DNA from: an uncultured Cohaesibacter sp.
GTDB lineage: Bacteria > Pseudomonadota > Alphaproteobacteria > Rhizobiales > Cohaesibacteraceae
NCBI RefSeq assembly: GCF_963678225.1
Contig: NZ_OY782764.1
Span: forward strand, 2,609,001-2,673,000
DNA: 64,000 bases
Direction: 5' to 3'
Translations under genes and position numbers: made by a program
Part shown: piece by piece, positions 36,657-44,984 of the stretch
Layout of the letters: the number at the start of each line of letters is the position of its first letter
How positions within the stretch are numbered: position 1 is the stretch's first letter
The notes under the pieces: model-generated
What the model saw: only the letters and a program-made list of their open reading frames with translations
Databases searched by the model: none
Told to the model about the DNA's origin: nothing

Positions 36657-37592
36657 GTGTCGACCATTTACATCACGCACCCTACCTTCATGAAGCACAA
36701 GACGCCTGAGGGCCATCCGGAACGTCCGGATAGGATGCGTGCGGTCAATATTGCTCTGGAGCATGAGAAATTCATCTATATGCCGCGTGAAGAGGCCCAG
36801 CTCGGGCGGCACGAAGATATCCTTCGCTGTCATCCGCAAAGCGTCATTGATCATCTTGAGGAAAATTCCCCCAAAGAGGGGCTGATTTCGCTTGATGGCG
36901 ACACGACGGTATCGCCCGAAACCATGACTGCGGCGCTCTATGCTGTGGGCGCTTCCACTCAGGCCATTGATGAGGTCATGCAAGGCAAGGTGAATAATGC
37001 CTTCTGCGGCATTCGCCCTCCGGGCCACCATGCCGAGCAGAACCGCTCCATGGGCTTTTGCTTTTTCAACAATGCAGCCATCGCGGCGCGCTACGCCCAG
37101 GAGCATTATGGAGCCGAGCATGTCGCCATTGTCGACTTCGACCTGCATCATGGCAACGGCACACAGGATATTTTCTGGGATGACCCCAGTGTGATGTATT
37201 GCTCGACCCACCAGATGCCTCTCTATCCGGGCACAGGAGCCTGGACGGAAACCGGCAAGGATGATCTTGGCAATATTGTCAATGCGCCCCTTGGTGCAGG
37301 GCAGGGGGCAGAGCAGATGCGGGACGCCTTTGAGTCGCGCCTTTTGCCCGCGCTTTATGATTTTAACCCCGATCTGGTGATTATATCCGCCGGTTTCGAC
37401 GCCCATATCCGTGATCCGCTGGGCGATCTGACCTGTACAGAGGCGGACTTTTCGTGGATGACCGGCAAATTGATGGACGTTGCAGAAAAATGTTGCGACA
37501 ACCGTCTGGTGTCTTTGCTGGAAGGGGGATACGACCTGACGGCGCTTGCCCGTTCGGTCGCTGTTCATGTGGACCGGCTTATGCACGGGTGA
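36657..37592 (+). CDS. Histone deacetylase-like amidohydrolase
   Basis: A 311-residue zinc deacetylase of the arginase/HDAC fold. The substrate channel and zinc site are intact: RPPGHHAEQNRSMGFCFFNN, VAIVDFDLHHGNGTQDIF and SAGFDAHIRDPLG. Bacterial relatives deacetylate small molecules or polyamines rather than histones. It starts with GTG at 36657 (GGGAGC upstream). In many rhizobia this gene precedes xseB, and the same order is seen here, although each gene has a separate promoter region because a terminator lies between them. Confidence 0.83.
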   Translation: MSTIYITHPTFMKHKTPEGHPERPDRMRAVNIALEHEKFIYMPREEAQLGRHEDILRCHPQSVIDHLEENSPKEGLISLDGDTTVSPETMTAALYAVGASTQAIDEVMQGKVNNAFCGIRPPGHHAEQNRSMGFCFFNNAAIAARYAQEHYGAEHVAIVDFDLHHGNGTQDIFWDDPSVMYCSTHQMPLYPGTGAWTETGKDDLGNIVNAPLGAGQGAEQMRDAFESRLLPALYDFNPDLVIISAGFDAHIRDPLGDLTCTEADFSWMTGKLMDVAEKCCDNRLVSLLEGGYDLTALARSVAVHVDRLMHG

Positions 37593-37631
37593 CTCCGCGC
37601 CCGATCCCGGAGCTTCCGGTCCACTCGAAGG

Positions 37632-37670
37632 GAGGGTCCAATGGTGCCAGGCATTGGACCCTTTCCTTTT
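37632..37670 (+). terminator. Terminator of the HDAC-like gene
   Basis: GGGTCCAATG and CATTGGACCC form a 10-bp perfect stem, followed by TTTCCTTTT. Confidence 0.85.
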
Positions 37671-37853
37671 GCTCCATTGCAAAAGCGCAAAGGGCGATCA
37701 CGGGACAATCATGTGATAAGCCCGTTCGACTTTAATCTCCTGAATGTCTGAAGGCTTTTGCATTGAGACATTTCCATGTAAAAGGGAATGAGCGACTCAA
37801 TGGTCGCCTTCACCTGACCAATTTCAAGCCTTGCCAGAGGAAATCAATTCGCC

Positions 37854-38090
37854 ATGTCAGACCTGTCCGAGCTCACCTTTGAAGCAGCCCTTGCCGAACT
37901 GGAACAGATCGTTCAGAGACTGGAACGGGGCGATGTGCCTTTGGAAAAATCCATTGAGGAATATGAGCGCGGCGAAGCGCTGAAGCGTCATTGCGATGCG
38001 CTGCTCAAAAAGGCCGAGGAAAAGGTTGAGAAAATCCGTCTGTCCGCTGAAGGGCAGGCCGCAGGAACCGAACCGCTCGACGTAGACTGA
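37854..38090 (+). CDS. xseB: Exodeoxyribonuclease VII small subunit
   Basis: A 78-residue helical protein, [20 protein letters not shown] then [14 protein letters not shown] and [16 protein letters not shown], the XseB signature. It forms the small subunit of exonuclease VII, which degrades single-stranded DNA. AGAGGAAA precedes the ATG. The dxs and ispA genes that often follow xseB in rhizobia are absent here. Confidence 0.9.
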   Translation: MSDLSELTFEAALAELEQIVQRLERGDVPLEKSIEEYERGEALKRHCDALLKKAEEKVEKIRLSAEGQAAGTEPLDVD

Positions 38091-38126
38091 GTGATTTCGT
38101 TTCATCACAGGATCTGCTTTAGCTGC

Positions 38127-38369
38127 CTATCTGGAAGCGTCCGCATCATGCTTGGTGCCGGGCGCTTTGTTTTGCTGTGGCTTTTTGACGGGCATGAACA
38201 GCACGACCAATATGCCCGCGCCGCAGCTAACCACGCTTAGCACAAACCAGATGAGACCCGAACGCCCCTTGGCCTTGGCTGTGATGGCGCCAATGACGCC
38301 GGCCAACAGTAAAACCTGTACGACAATCATCTCATAGCTGCCGATGTAGAACAGGCTTGGCATGGACAT
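38127..38369 (-). CDS. Small two-helix membrane protein, 80 aa
   Basis: Two hydrophobic helices (MIVVQVLLLAGVIGAITAKA and GLIWFVLSVVSCGAGILVVLF) followed by a charged Lys/Asp tail. GAGGAG lies six bases before the ATG, so translation is likely. No family recognised. Confidence 0.6.
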   Translation of the reverse strand: MSMPSLFYIGSYEMIVVQVLLLAGVIGAITAKAKGRSGLIWFVLSVVSCGAGILVVLFMPVKKPQQNKAPGTKHDADASR

Positions 38370-38536
38370 GGGGGCTCCTCATCGTCTTAAGCTGGCACAT
38401 CTTTCAGTCTGATCGCATTGCTTTAACAAGTTTGAAGCCATAAGGCTATTGCTGAAGCGATACGGGACGTCATAAAAACGACTAAGCCCACCGCGGGGAG
38501 TCCTGAGCGAAAGGCTTCATCAGCAAGGAATGGACA

Positions 38537-38965
38537 ATGTCACAGATCAGTAAAGATGTTCATGGAAAGCCTTCACTGTGCCCCTGCGGCAGTGGTAAGG
38601 ACTACGCAGAATGCTGTCAGCCCTTCCATGATGGCACGGCGTTGCCCGAGTGGGCTGAAGCATTGATGCGTTCGCGCTATTCCGCCTTCGCGCTTGAAAA
38701 GATACCCTATCTCAAAGACACGCTCTGGCCGAAATATCAGCCCGGCTTCGATTCCTTTGCTACGGCCAAATGGGCCGCCGAGAACCACTGGAGCGGGCTT
38801 TCCATTCTGGCGGTCGATGCTGGTGAGGCCAAGGACAGACGCGGCACTGTGCTGTTCGAGGCGCGTTATCTGGCTGGTGGGCAGCTACACACCCATCGGG
38901 AGCTTAGCCTTTTCCGCAAAAAGGCCGGTCGTTGGTACTATGTCGAGGCCCTGCCGGAAGGGTGA
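38537..38965 (+). CDS. YchJ-family protein with SEC-C zinc motif
   Basis: A 142-residue protein beginning with the SEC-C motif (CPCGSGKDYAECC) and continuing with the YchJ/UPF0225 domain (AEALMRSRYSAFAL...WPKYQP). The four cysteines should bind zinc. The function is unknown; family members are widespread in proteobacteria. The ATG at 38537 lacks a strong ribosome binding site but the motif at residues 11-25 fixes the start closely. Confidence 0.8.
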   Translation: MSQISKDVHGKPSLCPCGSGKDYAECCQPFHDGTALPEWAEALMRSRYSAFALEKIPYLKDTLWPKYQPGFDSFATAKWAAENHWSGLSILAVDAGEAKDRRGTVLFEARYLAGGQLHTHRELSLFRKKAGRWYYVEALPEG

Positions 38966-39045
38966 TGCTCGACGTCGCATCGGCTCCGGACTTAGGGCTT
39001 ATATCATGGACCTATGACTATTTTGCAAGCTTTGCAATTAGGCAC

Positions 39046-39060
39046 TAGACGATCGGTCGA
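39046..39060. promoter_or_regulatory. nemR: Operator 1 of the NemR-like regulator
   Basis: TAGACGATCGGTCGA, an imperfect TAGAC-N5-GTCTA palindrome (one mismatch) 21 bases upstream of the regulator start. The same motif recurs upstream of the reductase at 39793. Confidence 0.55.
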
Positions 39061-39080
39061 ATTGTCCCTATATGCGGTGT

Positions 39081-39671
39081 ATGACGAAGAAAACAGAACA
39101 AACACGCGAGCATATTCTGACCGTTGGCCGACGGCTCATATCTGAGCTGGGCTTCAACGCGCTCGGCCTTGGGCTGCTGCTCAAGGAAGCCGAGGTTCCC
39201 AAAGGGTCTTTCTACTATTATTTTGCCAGCAAGGAAGATTTTGGCTGCAAACTGCTTGAGCAATATATCGCCTATTACCATGAACGCCTCGATGCGCTCT
39301 GGTCCAACGAGAAGCGATCTGGCAGGGAAAAGCTGATGGACTATTGGGACCAGTGGGTGGTCAATCAATGTCCCGTCAATGCCCAGAATACGTGTCTTAT
39401 CGTCAAGCTCGGCGCGGAAGTGTCTGATATGTCGGAAGACATGCGGACCATTCTGGCCGATGGTGCCGAGTCCATCGTCAATCGTTTGGCAGAGCAGATA
39501 AATGGGGGCATGAAAGATGGTTCCCTGTCGGCAGACATTCAGCCAGACCTTACTGCCTCCATGCTCTACCAAATGTGGCTTGGTGCCAGCCTCGTAGCGA
39601 AATTGCAGCATTCGGCAAGCTCACTTGTTCAGGCCAGAACCAACAGCGAAACCCTGCTGCCTGCCGCTTGA
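39081..39671 (+). CDS. nemR: NemR-type redox-sensing TetR repressor
   Basis: A 196-residue TetR regulator that I can align along its whole length with E. coli NemR: TREHILTVGRR, LLKEAEVPKGSFYYYFASKEDFG, AYYHERL, CLIVKLGAEVSDMSEDMR and MLYQMWLGASLVAKL. The residues used by NemR to sense reactive chlorine and electrophiles are kept, Cys105 (C106 in E. coli) and Lys174 (K175), as is C97 near C98. An in-frame ATG at 39072 is an alternative start. It most likely represses itself and the downstream reductase. Confidence 0.8.
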   Translation: MTKKTEQTREHILTVGRRLISELGFNALGLGLLLKEAEVPKGSFYYYFASKEDFGCKLLEQYIAYYHERLDALWSNEKRSGREKLMDYWDQWVVNQCPVNAQNTCLIVKLGAEVSDMSEDMRTILADGAESIVNRLAEQINGGMKDGSLSADIQPDLTASMLYQMWLGASLVAKLQHSASSLVQARTNSETLLPAA

Positions 39672-39739
39672 ACCAAAAGCAATAAAACCTATCCGTACCT
39701 ATATCGAGACAACACGCACGGCACCTGTAAATACAAAAC

Positions 39740-39754
39740 AAGACGACCGGTCTA
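39740..39754. promoter_or_regulatory. Operator 2 of the NemR-like regulator, upstream of the reductase
   Basis: AAGACGACCGGTCTA, one mismatch from TAGAC-N5-GTCTA, 39 bases before the ATG of the reductase at 39793. It shares AGACGAYCGGTC with operator 1. Confidence 0.6.
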
Positions 39755-39792
39755 TTACTAAATGGTGTGGTGCTCACAGGAGAGAGAATTCA

Positions 39793-40833
39793 ATGTCCCA
39801 GACAGCGTCATCAAACCGCCAATTCATTCTAAATGAACGCCCCGTTGGAGCGCCGGATGAAAACACCTTGAAGCTGGTATCGAACACCATTCCCGAGCCG
39901 GGAGAAGGCCAGATGCTCTTGCGCACGGTTTATCTTTCGCTCGATCCCTATATGCGTGGACGCATGAGCGCTGCCAAATCCTATTCTGATCCTGTCGAAA
40001 TCGGAGACCCCATGGTTGGCGGCACGGTTGCCCGTGTGGTCAAATCCAATCTGGATGGTTTTGCCGAGGGTGATTGGGTACTCTCTTATAGCGGTTGGCA
40101 GGACTATGCCCTTTCTGATGGCTCCATGGTAACCAACATGGGCCCAAATCCTGAAGCCCCCTCTTGGGCTCTCGGTGCGCTGGGCATGCCGGGCATGACC
40201 GCCTATACCGGTCTGTTGCAGATTGGCGACCCGAAGCCGGGCGAAACCGTCGTCGTAGCCGCAGCCACTGGCGGGGTCGGGGCCAATGTCGGCCAGATCG
40301 CCAAGATCAAGGGCGCACGCGCCGTCGGTATCGCTGGCGGCAAGGAAAAATGCGACTATGCGGTAAAGGAACTGGGCTTTGATGCCTGCATCGATCGCAC
40401 GGCCGATGATTTTGCCGAACAGCTCGCCGCCGCTTGTCCGGATGGCATAGACGTCTATTTCGAGAATGTCGGTGGTGATGTGTTCAAGGCTGTGGTGCCC
40501 CTCTTGAACACCGGTGCGCGCATACCACTTTGTGGCGTTATCGCTCAATATAACAGCACGAGCGCTCCGGAAGGGCCGGATATGTCAGGTGCTCTTATGG
40601 CTCAGTTCCTCACACGCCGCGTCACCGTTCGTGGCTTTATCGTGTTTCAGGATTTCGGCCATCTCTACCCTGATTTTGCCGCCGATATGACCCGTTGGAT
40701 CAAGGAAGGAAAAATCAAATATCGTGAGCATCTGGTTGACGGGCTGGAAAAGGCACCACAGGCATTCCTCGACCTTCTGGAAGGCCGCAACTTCGGCAAG
40801 ATGGTTATCAAAGTTGGTGAGCACTCACTCTGA
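39793..40833 (+). CDS. NADPH-dependent alkenal/quinone oxidoreductase (MDR superfamily, CurA-like)
   Basis: A 346-residue zinc-free medium-chain reductase of the leukotriene-B4-dehydrogenase/CurA group. It shows LSLDPYMRGRMS, GMPGMTAYTGLLQIGDPKPGETVVVAAATGGVGANVGQIAKI with the nucleotide-binding loop, and FENVGGDVF. Relatives reduce alpha,beta-unsaturated carbonyls using NADPH. The start at 39793 follows AGGAGAGAG; the open frame upstream is non-coding. Together with the NemR-like repressor it forms an electrophile-detoxification unit. Confidence 0.88.
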   Translation: MSQTASSNRQFILNERPVGAPDENTLKLVSNTIPEPGEGQMLLRTVYLSLDPYMRGRMSAAKSYSDPVEIGDPMVGGTVARVVKSNLDGFAEGDWVLSYSGWQDYALSDGSMVTNMGPNPEAPSWALGALGMPGMTAYTGLLQIGDPKPGETVVVAAATGGVGANVGQIAKIKGARAVGIAGGKEKCDYAVKELGFDACIDRTADDFAEQLAAACPDGIDVYFENVGGDVFKAVVPLLNTGARIPLCGVIAQYNSTSAPEGPDMSGALMAQFLTRRVTVRGFIVFQDFGHLYPDFAADMTRWIKEGKIKYREHLVDGLEKAPQAFLDLLEGRNFGKMVIKVGEHSL

Positions 40834-40876
40834 AAATAGTGATCGATCCTAGGTGAATCACTTAACCGATCCATGG

Positions 40877-40911
40877 CAACCCGACGGGAAAAATCTCGTC
40901 GGGTTTTTTAT
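40877..40911 (+). terminator. Terminator of the reductase gene
   Basis: AACCCGACG-GG and CTCGTCGGGTT form a 9-bp stem with an AAAAAT loop and a TTTTTT tail. Confidence 0.85.
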
Positions 40912-41281
40912 GATCTCGGAAAATTGACCTGCTATTGGCCTAAAGTGTGAGGGAAATATGCGCAGTTGCTCAGTTCTCTGGCATTTTCGGGGACAGATAT
41001 CCAAGGCTTGTCCGCATTTTTCGACATATTTGTGGGGATCACTCTTTCCGCTCTAGTCAGGCCAAATTTGTCATGAAACAGTTGCCAAGGCTGGTTAATG
41101 TTGCCGCGCTTTTAAGGGTTCCGGTTTGCCGGAGTGAAGGCCCTGACGAAAGCTCCCCGAATGCAAGCAGCCGCACCTGTTTTGGCTCACATGGAAATTG
41201 CAACAGGGCGGACATTTCGACTCTTTGAAACGGGCGAAGTGGAATCGGGGAGATCAATCATATTTTGGAGGTTTCTCTCAT

Positions 41282-42892
41282 ATGAAAAATCTACTCACCG
41301 GTGTTGCTGCTCTGGCTCTTTCCGCCGGCTTTGCTGGCGCTGCCCATGCAGACTATACGCTGAACATTCTTCATCTCAACGATGTGCATTCCCGCATCGA
41401 ATCCATCACCAAATATGACAACACTTGCGATGCCAAGGGCGAAGAAGAAGGCAAGTGCTTTGGTGGTGTTGCGCGTGTTAAAAGCGAAGTGGAAAAACTT
41501 CGCGGCGAATTTGCCAAAGAGGGGGCCAATTCCCTGCTGTTGCATGCTGGTGACGAGTTCCAGGGCTCGCTTTTCTACTCCACCTATAAAGGGGAAGCGG
41601 CTGCCGAATTTGCCAACGCCATCGGCTATGACGTGATGGCCGTGGGCAACCATGAGTTTGATGATGGCCCGAAAGGTCTTGCAGATTTCCTCGACAAAGT
41701 GGATTTCCCGATCATCTCCGGCAACATTGATGTGTCCAGCGAGCCTCTGCTGCAGGGCAAGATCAAGGGCTATGTCATCAAGGAAGTCGGCGGCGAGAAA
41801 ATCGGCATCGTATCCGTTCTGGCTGAAGACACCGCAGAGACCTCTTCTCCGGGCGATAAGGTTATCTTCTCTTCCTCGGAAGACTATCTCAAGCAGGCCG
41901 TTCAGGAGCTGACTGATCAGGGCGTCAACAAGATCATTGCGCTGACCCACGAAGGTCTCGTCAAAGACATGGATCTGGCCTCCAAGGTGGCCGGTGTCGA
42001 CGTGATCGTCGGTGGTCATTCCCATTCTCTGCTGTCCAACACCAACGATAGAGCCGAAGGGCCTTATCCTGTTATGGTGAAGAACCCGGACGGCAAGGAA
42101 GTGCCCATCGTGACCGCCTACGCCTACACCAAATATCTGGGTGATCTGGCTGTAACCTTCGATGATGACGGTAATGTTGTTTCAGCAGAAGGCGAACCGA
42201 TCCTTCTGGACGCATCGGTCACCCCGGATGAAGCCGTTGTAGCCCGCGTCAAGGAACTGGCGGCTCCGATTGCTGAACTGAAAGCAAAAGTTATTGGCTC
42301 ACTCGGTGCTGATATTGACGGTGCGCGCGAGAACTGTCGCCAGAAGGAATGTGCCATGGGTGTGCTCGTGGCAGATGCCATGCTGGAGCGCGTGAAGGAT
42401 CAGGGCGTTTCCATCGCCATTCAGAATGGTGGTGGTCTGCGTGCGTCCATCAAGGGCGGCGAAGTCACCATGGGGGATGTGCTGACCGTTCTGCCATTCC
42501 AGAACACGCTGGCAACCTTTGAGCTGACCGGAGCTGACGTAAAAGCCGCTCTGGAAAACGGCCTTTCTCAGGTTGAAGAAACTGCCGGTCGCTTCCCACA
42601 GGTCGCCGGTCTTAAATATAGTTGGTCCCGCACCAAGCCCGCTGGCGAACGTCTGGTATCGGTTGAAATCATGCAAGACGGTGCCTGGGCCCCGATCGAA
42701 GATGATGCCGTTTATGGCGTTGTCTCCAACAACTATATGCGTTCTGGCGGCGATGGCTATAAAGTCTTCAAAACAAACGGTAAAAACGCCTATGACTATG
42801 GGCCGAACCTTGAAGATGTGGTCGCTAACTATATTGCCGACCATCCAGACTTCGAAGTTGAACTTCCCGGTCGTATCACCGAAGTCGAGTAA
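41282..42892 (+). CDS. Sec-exported 5'-nucleotidase/metallophosphatase
   Basis: A 536-residue periplasmic phosphoesterase. A cleavable signal (MKNLLTGVAALALSAGFAGA followed by AHA) precedes the catalytic domain with ILHLNDVHSR, HAGDEFQGS, AVGNHEFDDG and VGGHSHSLL. The nucleotide-binding domain follows with IQNGGGLRAS. Cysteine pairs in TCDAKGEEEGKC and CRQKEC could form disulfides. GGAGG lies nine bases before the ATG. This is the second 5'-nucleotidase in the window; the two differ in export route and size. Confidence 0.85.
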   Translation: MKNLLTGVAALALSAGFAGAAHADYTLNILHLNDVHSRIESITKYDNTCDAKGEEEGKCFGGVARVKSEVEKLRGEFAKEGANSLLLHAGDEFQGSLFYSTYKGEAAAEFANAIGYDVMAVGNHEFDDGPKGLADFLDKVDFPIISGNIDVSSEPLLQGKIKGYVIKEVGGEKIGIVSVLAEDTAETSSPGDKVIFSSSEDYLKQAVQELTDQGVNKIIALTHEGLVKDMDLASKVAGVDVIVGGHSHSLLSNTNDRAEGPYPVMVKNPDGKEVPIVTAYAYTKYLGDLAVTFDDDGNVVSAEGEPILLDASVTPDEAVVARVKELAAPIAELKAKVIGSLGADIDGARENCRQKECAMGVLVADAMLERVKDQGVSIAIQNGGGLRASIKGGEVTMGDVLTVLPFQNTLATFELTGADVKAALENGLSQVEETAGRFPQVAGLKYSWSRTKPAGERLVSVEIMQDGAWAPIEDDAVYGVVSNNYMRSGGDGYKVFKTNGKNAYDYGPNLEDVVANYIADHPDFEVELPGRITEVE

Positions 42893-42925
42893 GCCGAAAC
42901 AGGACGTCTTACATAAAACTATATC

Positions 42926-42957
42926 GCCCGGCAGGAGGAAATCCTGCCGGGTATTTT
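42926..42957 (+). terminator. Terminator of the Sec 5'-nucleotidase gene
   Basis: CCCGGCAGGA and TCCTGCCGGG form a 10-bp perfect stem followed by TATTTTTG. Confidence 0.85.
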
Positions 42958-42969
42958 TGTGGGGTCGAC

Positions 42970-43024
42970 ACAAGTCGACTTGTTGGAGAACACCTTAAGT
43001 GAGACACTCATAACTGAATTCAGT
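42970..43024. promoter_or_regulatory. Two perfect palindromes upstream of the 29-aa peptide
   Basis: ACAAGTCGACTTGT (42970-42983) and ACTGAATTCAGT (43013-43024) are both perfect and lie within 75 bases of the ATG at 43045. They look like operators. The regulator is unknown. Confidence 0.4.
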
Positions 43025-43044
43025 GATATGCAAGGAGGAGCATT

Positions 43045-43134
43045 ATGACTGTCGTGTACGGGCTTATTGTGGTTCTCATCACATTCTTGATGGCAAACGC
43101 AGTTTATAAAATGATGGAGAAAATGAAGAAGTAA
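43045..43134 (+). CDS. Small membrane peptide, 29 aa
   Basis: A 29-codon gene with a very strong ribosome binding site (AAGGAGGAG, six bases upstream). It encodes one membrane helix (YGLIVVLITFLMANAVY) and a Lys/Met-rich amphipathic tail (KMMEKMKK). The length, helix and cationic end resemble small membrane-associated regulators of larger membrane proteins or type I toxins, but no function can be assigned. Two palindromes upstream suggest regulation. Confidence 0.6.
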   Translation: MTVVYGLIVVLITFLMANAVYKMMEKMKK

Positions 43135-43524
43135 GCATCCTTCGACCGGTTGGTTGCTCCTATATTCTCTCTATGCCACTGCCAGTCCTGCCAAGGGGGC
43201 CGACAGAGGCAATTGAAATATCTCTCCACCCTTCATTTCCGAACAGCATGTCTTAAGCTTGTTCGCTCATTGAGTCTGTCTGTCCAACATTGAAGAGCCA
43301 AACTAGCTCAGCCTTCCCTCTCCAAGGGTTGTGAGGGGGGGAAATACGCCTGTTGTTGCAAGTTGTTTGCAACAACAGGCATAGACAGAGGTTGATGCCA
43401 TCCGCTGAATGTGGACAATGCGCGCCTGACACAAAAGTCGGTGAAGATCTTGCTAAAAACCGCATCAACAGGCTGTGTCGACCTTGATTATTTCATTTCT
43501 TTGTCATACTTCTACGCCCACCAA

Positions 43525-43601
43525 CGGAGTGTAGCTCAGCCTGGTAGAGCACTGCCTTCGGGAGGCAGGGGCCGGAGGTTCGAATCCTCTCACTCCGACC
43601 A
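43525..43601 (+). tRNA. tRNA-Pro (anticodon CGG)
   Basis: A full cloverleaf: 7-bp acceptor stem CGGAGTG/CACTCCG, D arm around GTAGCTCAGCCTGGTAGAGC, anticodon loop TTCGGGA between CTGCC and GGCAG, and T arm GGAGGTTCGAATCCTC. It ends with encoded ACCA. The 3' end is the probable attachment site of the prophage. Confidence 0.93.
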
Positions 43602-43683
43602 ACCTTTTCAATAGGTTAGGTCTTTCCCGTTTTTCCCTCGCCCATGATTGAGCCCATGAAACGGCCTAAAGCGTGATACTGGA
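43570..43683. mobile_element. Prophage left junction (attL) at the tRNA 3' end
   Basis: The integrase gene ends 82 bases after the tRNA and reads towards it, the standard layout of tRNA-targeted prophages. The core repeat should be part of the tRNA's T arm and acceptor stem. The matching right repeat is outside the window, so core boundaries are not defined. Confidence 0.6.
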
Positions 43684-44730
43684 TTATCGCTTTTTCCCTT
43701 CTAAAGCACTGACCGCAGACTCCTGAAAATCAGGATGATGATGAAGATAGACGCGCTGAATCGTCTCTAGCGACGTAGCGAAATAGCCTGCAGCATGTGT
43801 TGGATCTGCTCTGTTCTGCATTGCCCAGGTGATTGCTGTATGCTTGAGCGTGTGGCGGGTCACATCTTCGATACCGGCTTGTTCGCACACTTTACGCCAG
43901 GCGGTATTGATGCGCTGAACTTTTCTTCCCTGAAAGCTGATGACATATTGCGGGCTGTTCTTTTTCCAAAGACGTGCATGCAGGCGAAGCTGACGCGGTA
44001 GGCGCGATGGGGTGCGTTTCTTTTTGGTTCGTGCTTCACCAGATCCGGATCGATAAAGAACGCCATTATCAATGTCGATATGTCCTGCTGTCTCCGATGG
44101 CGACCATTCCAGATTTAGGATCGCGCTCATTCTGGTGCCGGTGTAGACGGCAACCAGGATAAACTTAGCTACATGCCTGTGTCTGGGGTTGCTGCGGGCC
44201 GTCCATAACAACTTGGCGACTTCTGATCTGGTAAGCCATCTTTCCTTAGATGGCGGGCGCTCTGGCATTTTTACAGGAGGTATGCTTTCCAGATACTCTT
44301 CGTCTTTGCAGTAATGAAGAGCTGCTTTTAAAACGCCAAGTTCCTTCCTGATCGTTCCTTCTGAAACGCCTCGGGCTTTGGCGTATGCATCACATGTTTT
44401 TCTTGAAATGTCAGAAACCTGCTTGTTGCCCCAGAAAGATAGCAGTGCCTCGATGGCATATCCTATGCGCTCGGGAGCTTGGGTATTTGGCGCGTGTTCC
44501 TCGGCATAGTAAGTCAGTGCTCTGGCTATGCTCAGATCTTCAGGAACAATGTGTTTGCGGCGAGACCATTTGCTCTGGATGTAGGAAGCTAGGCCTTTTT
44601 CAGCTTCTGAGCGATATTCTGGGCCGAAACCAGTGCTAACCTCCTTTCCTCGGTCGAGTATGACGAAGACGGGCTCTCTACCTTTTCTTTTTCTAAGAAG
44701 GAGGCGTGGTGGTTTGGCTTGACGCGGCAT
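43684..44730 (-). CDS. int: Tyrosine-recombinase integrase
   Basis: A 348-residue integrase with an N-terminal arm-binding domain, a SAM-like core-binding domain (about residues 55-155) and the catalytic domain. The catalytic residues are visible: Arg in TGTRMSAIL, Lys/His in DVTRHTLKHTA, and Tyr in IQRVYLHHHP. It should insert the phage at the tRNA-Pro 3' end. Its first 47 codons overlap the upstream excisionase gene in another frame. Confidence 0.9.
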   Translation of the reverse strand: MPRQAKPPRLLLRKRKGREPVFVILDRGKEVSTGFGPEYRSEAEKGLASYIQSKWSRRKHIVPEDLSIARALTYYAEEHAPNTQAPERIGYAIEALLSFWGNKQVSDISRKTCDAYAKARGVSEGTIRKELGVLKAALHYCKDEEYLESIPPVKMPERPPSKERWLTRSEVAKLLWTARSNPRHRHVAKFILVAVYTGTRMSAILNLEWSPSETAGHIDIDNGVLYRSGSGEARTKKKRTPSRLPRQLRLHARLWKKNSPQYVISFQGRKVQRINTAWRKVCEQAGIEDVTRHTLKHTAITWAMQNRADPTHAAGYFATSLETIQRVYLHHHPDFQESAVSALEGKKR

Positions 44731-44891
44731 TGTTCAAACATCTCTTGAATAGATTTATGCGTGGTATAATCGATGCCACCAATGCGGGATACGAGAAGGT
44801 TTCCCTTATCGCGCTCCTTGCGAAGGGCCGATATAGAAAAGCCATATTGTTCACTTGCTTCAGACAATCGGAGATATGGTCTTTGTTCCAT
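44589..44891 (-). CDS. Excisionase-like winged-helix/MerR-like protein
   Basis: A 100-residue protein beginning with a small helix-turn-helix: YLRLSEASEQYGFSISALRKERDKGNLLVSRIGGIDYTTH, typical of Xis/AlpA-type DNA-binding proteins. The C-terminal half overlaps the integrase start by 142 bases in another frame. Start at 44891 chosen for length; an upstream in-frame ATG exists at 44954. In this position it probably directs excision. Confidence 0.65.
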   Translation of the reverse strand: MEQRPYLRLSEASEQYGFSISALRKERDKGNLLVSRIGGIDYTTHKSIQEMFEQCRVKPNHHASFLEKEKVESPSSSYSTEERRLALVSAQNIAQKLKKA

Positions 44892-44984
44892 GGCTTTTTC
44901 TCTGTGATCAATATTCGGTGGCTCCCCGCGACGAGCGTAGATGCGGCAAAACAATCAAGGAGATGTTCGCCGCGGGGAAAGTGG

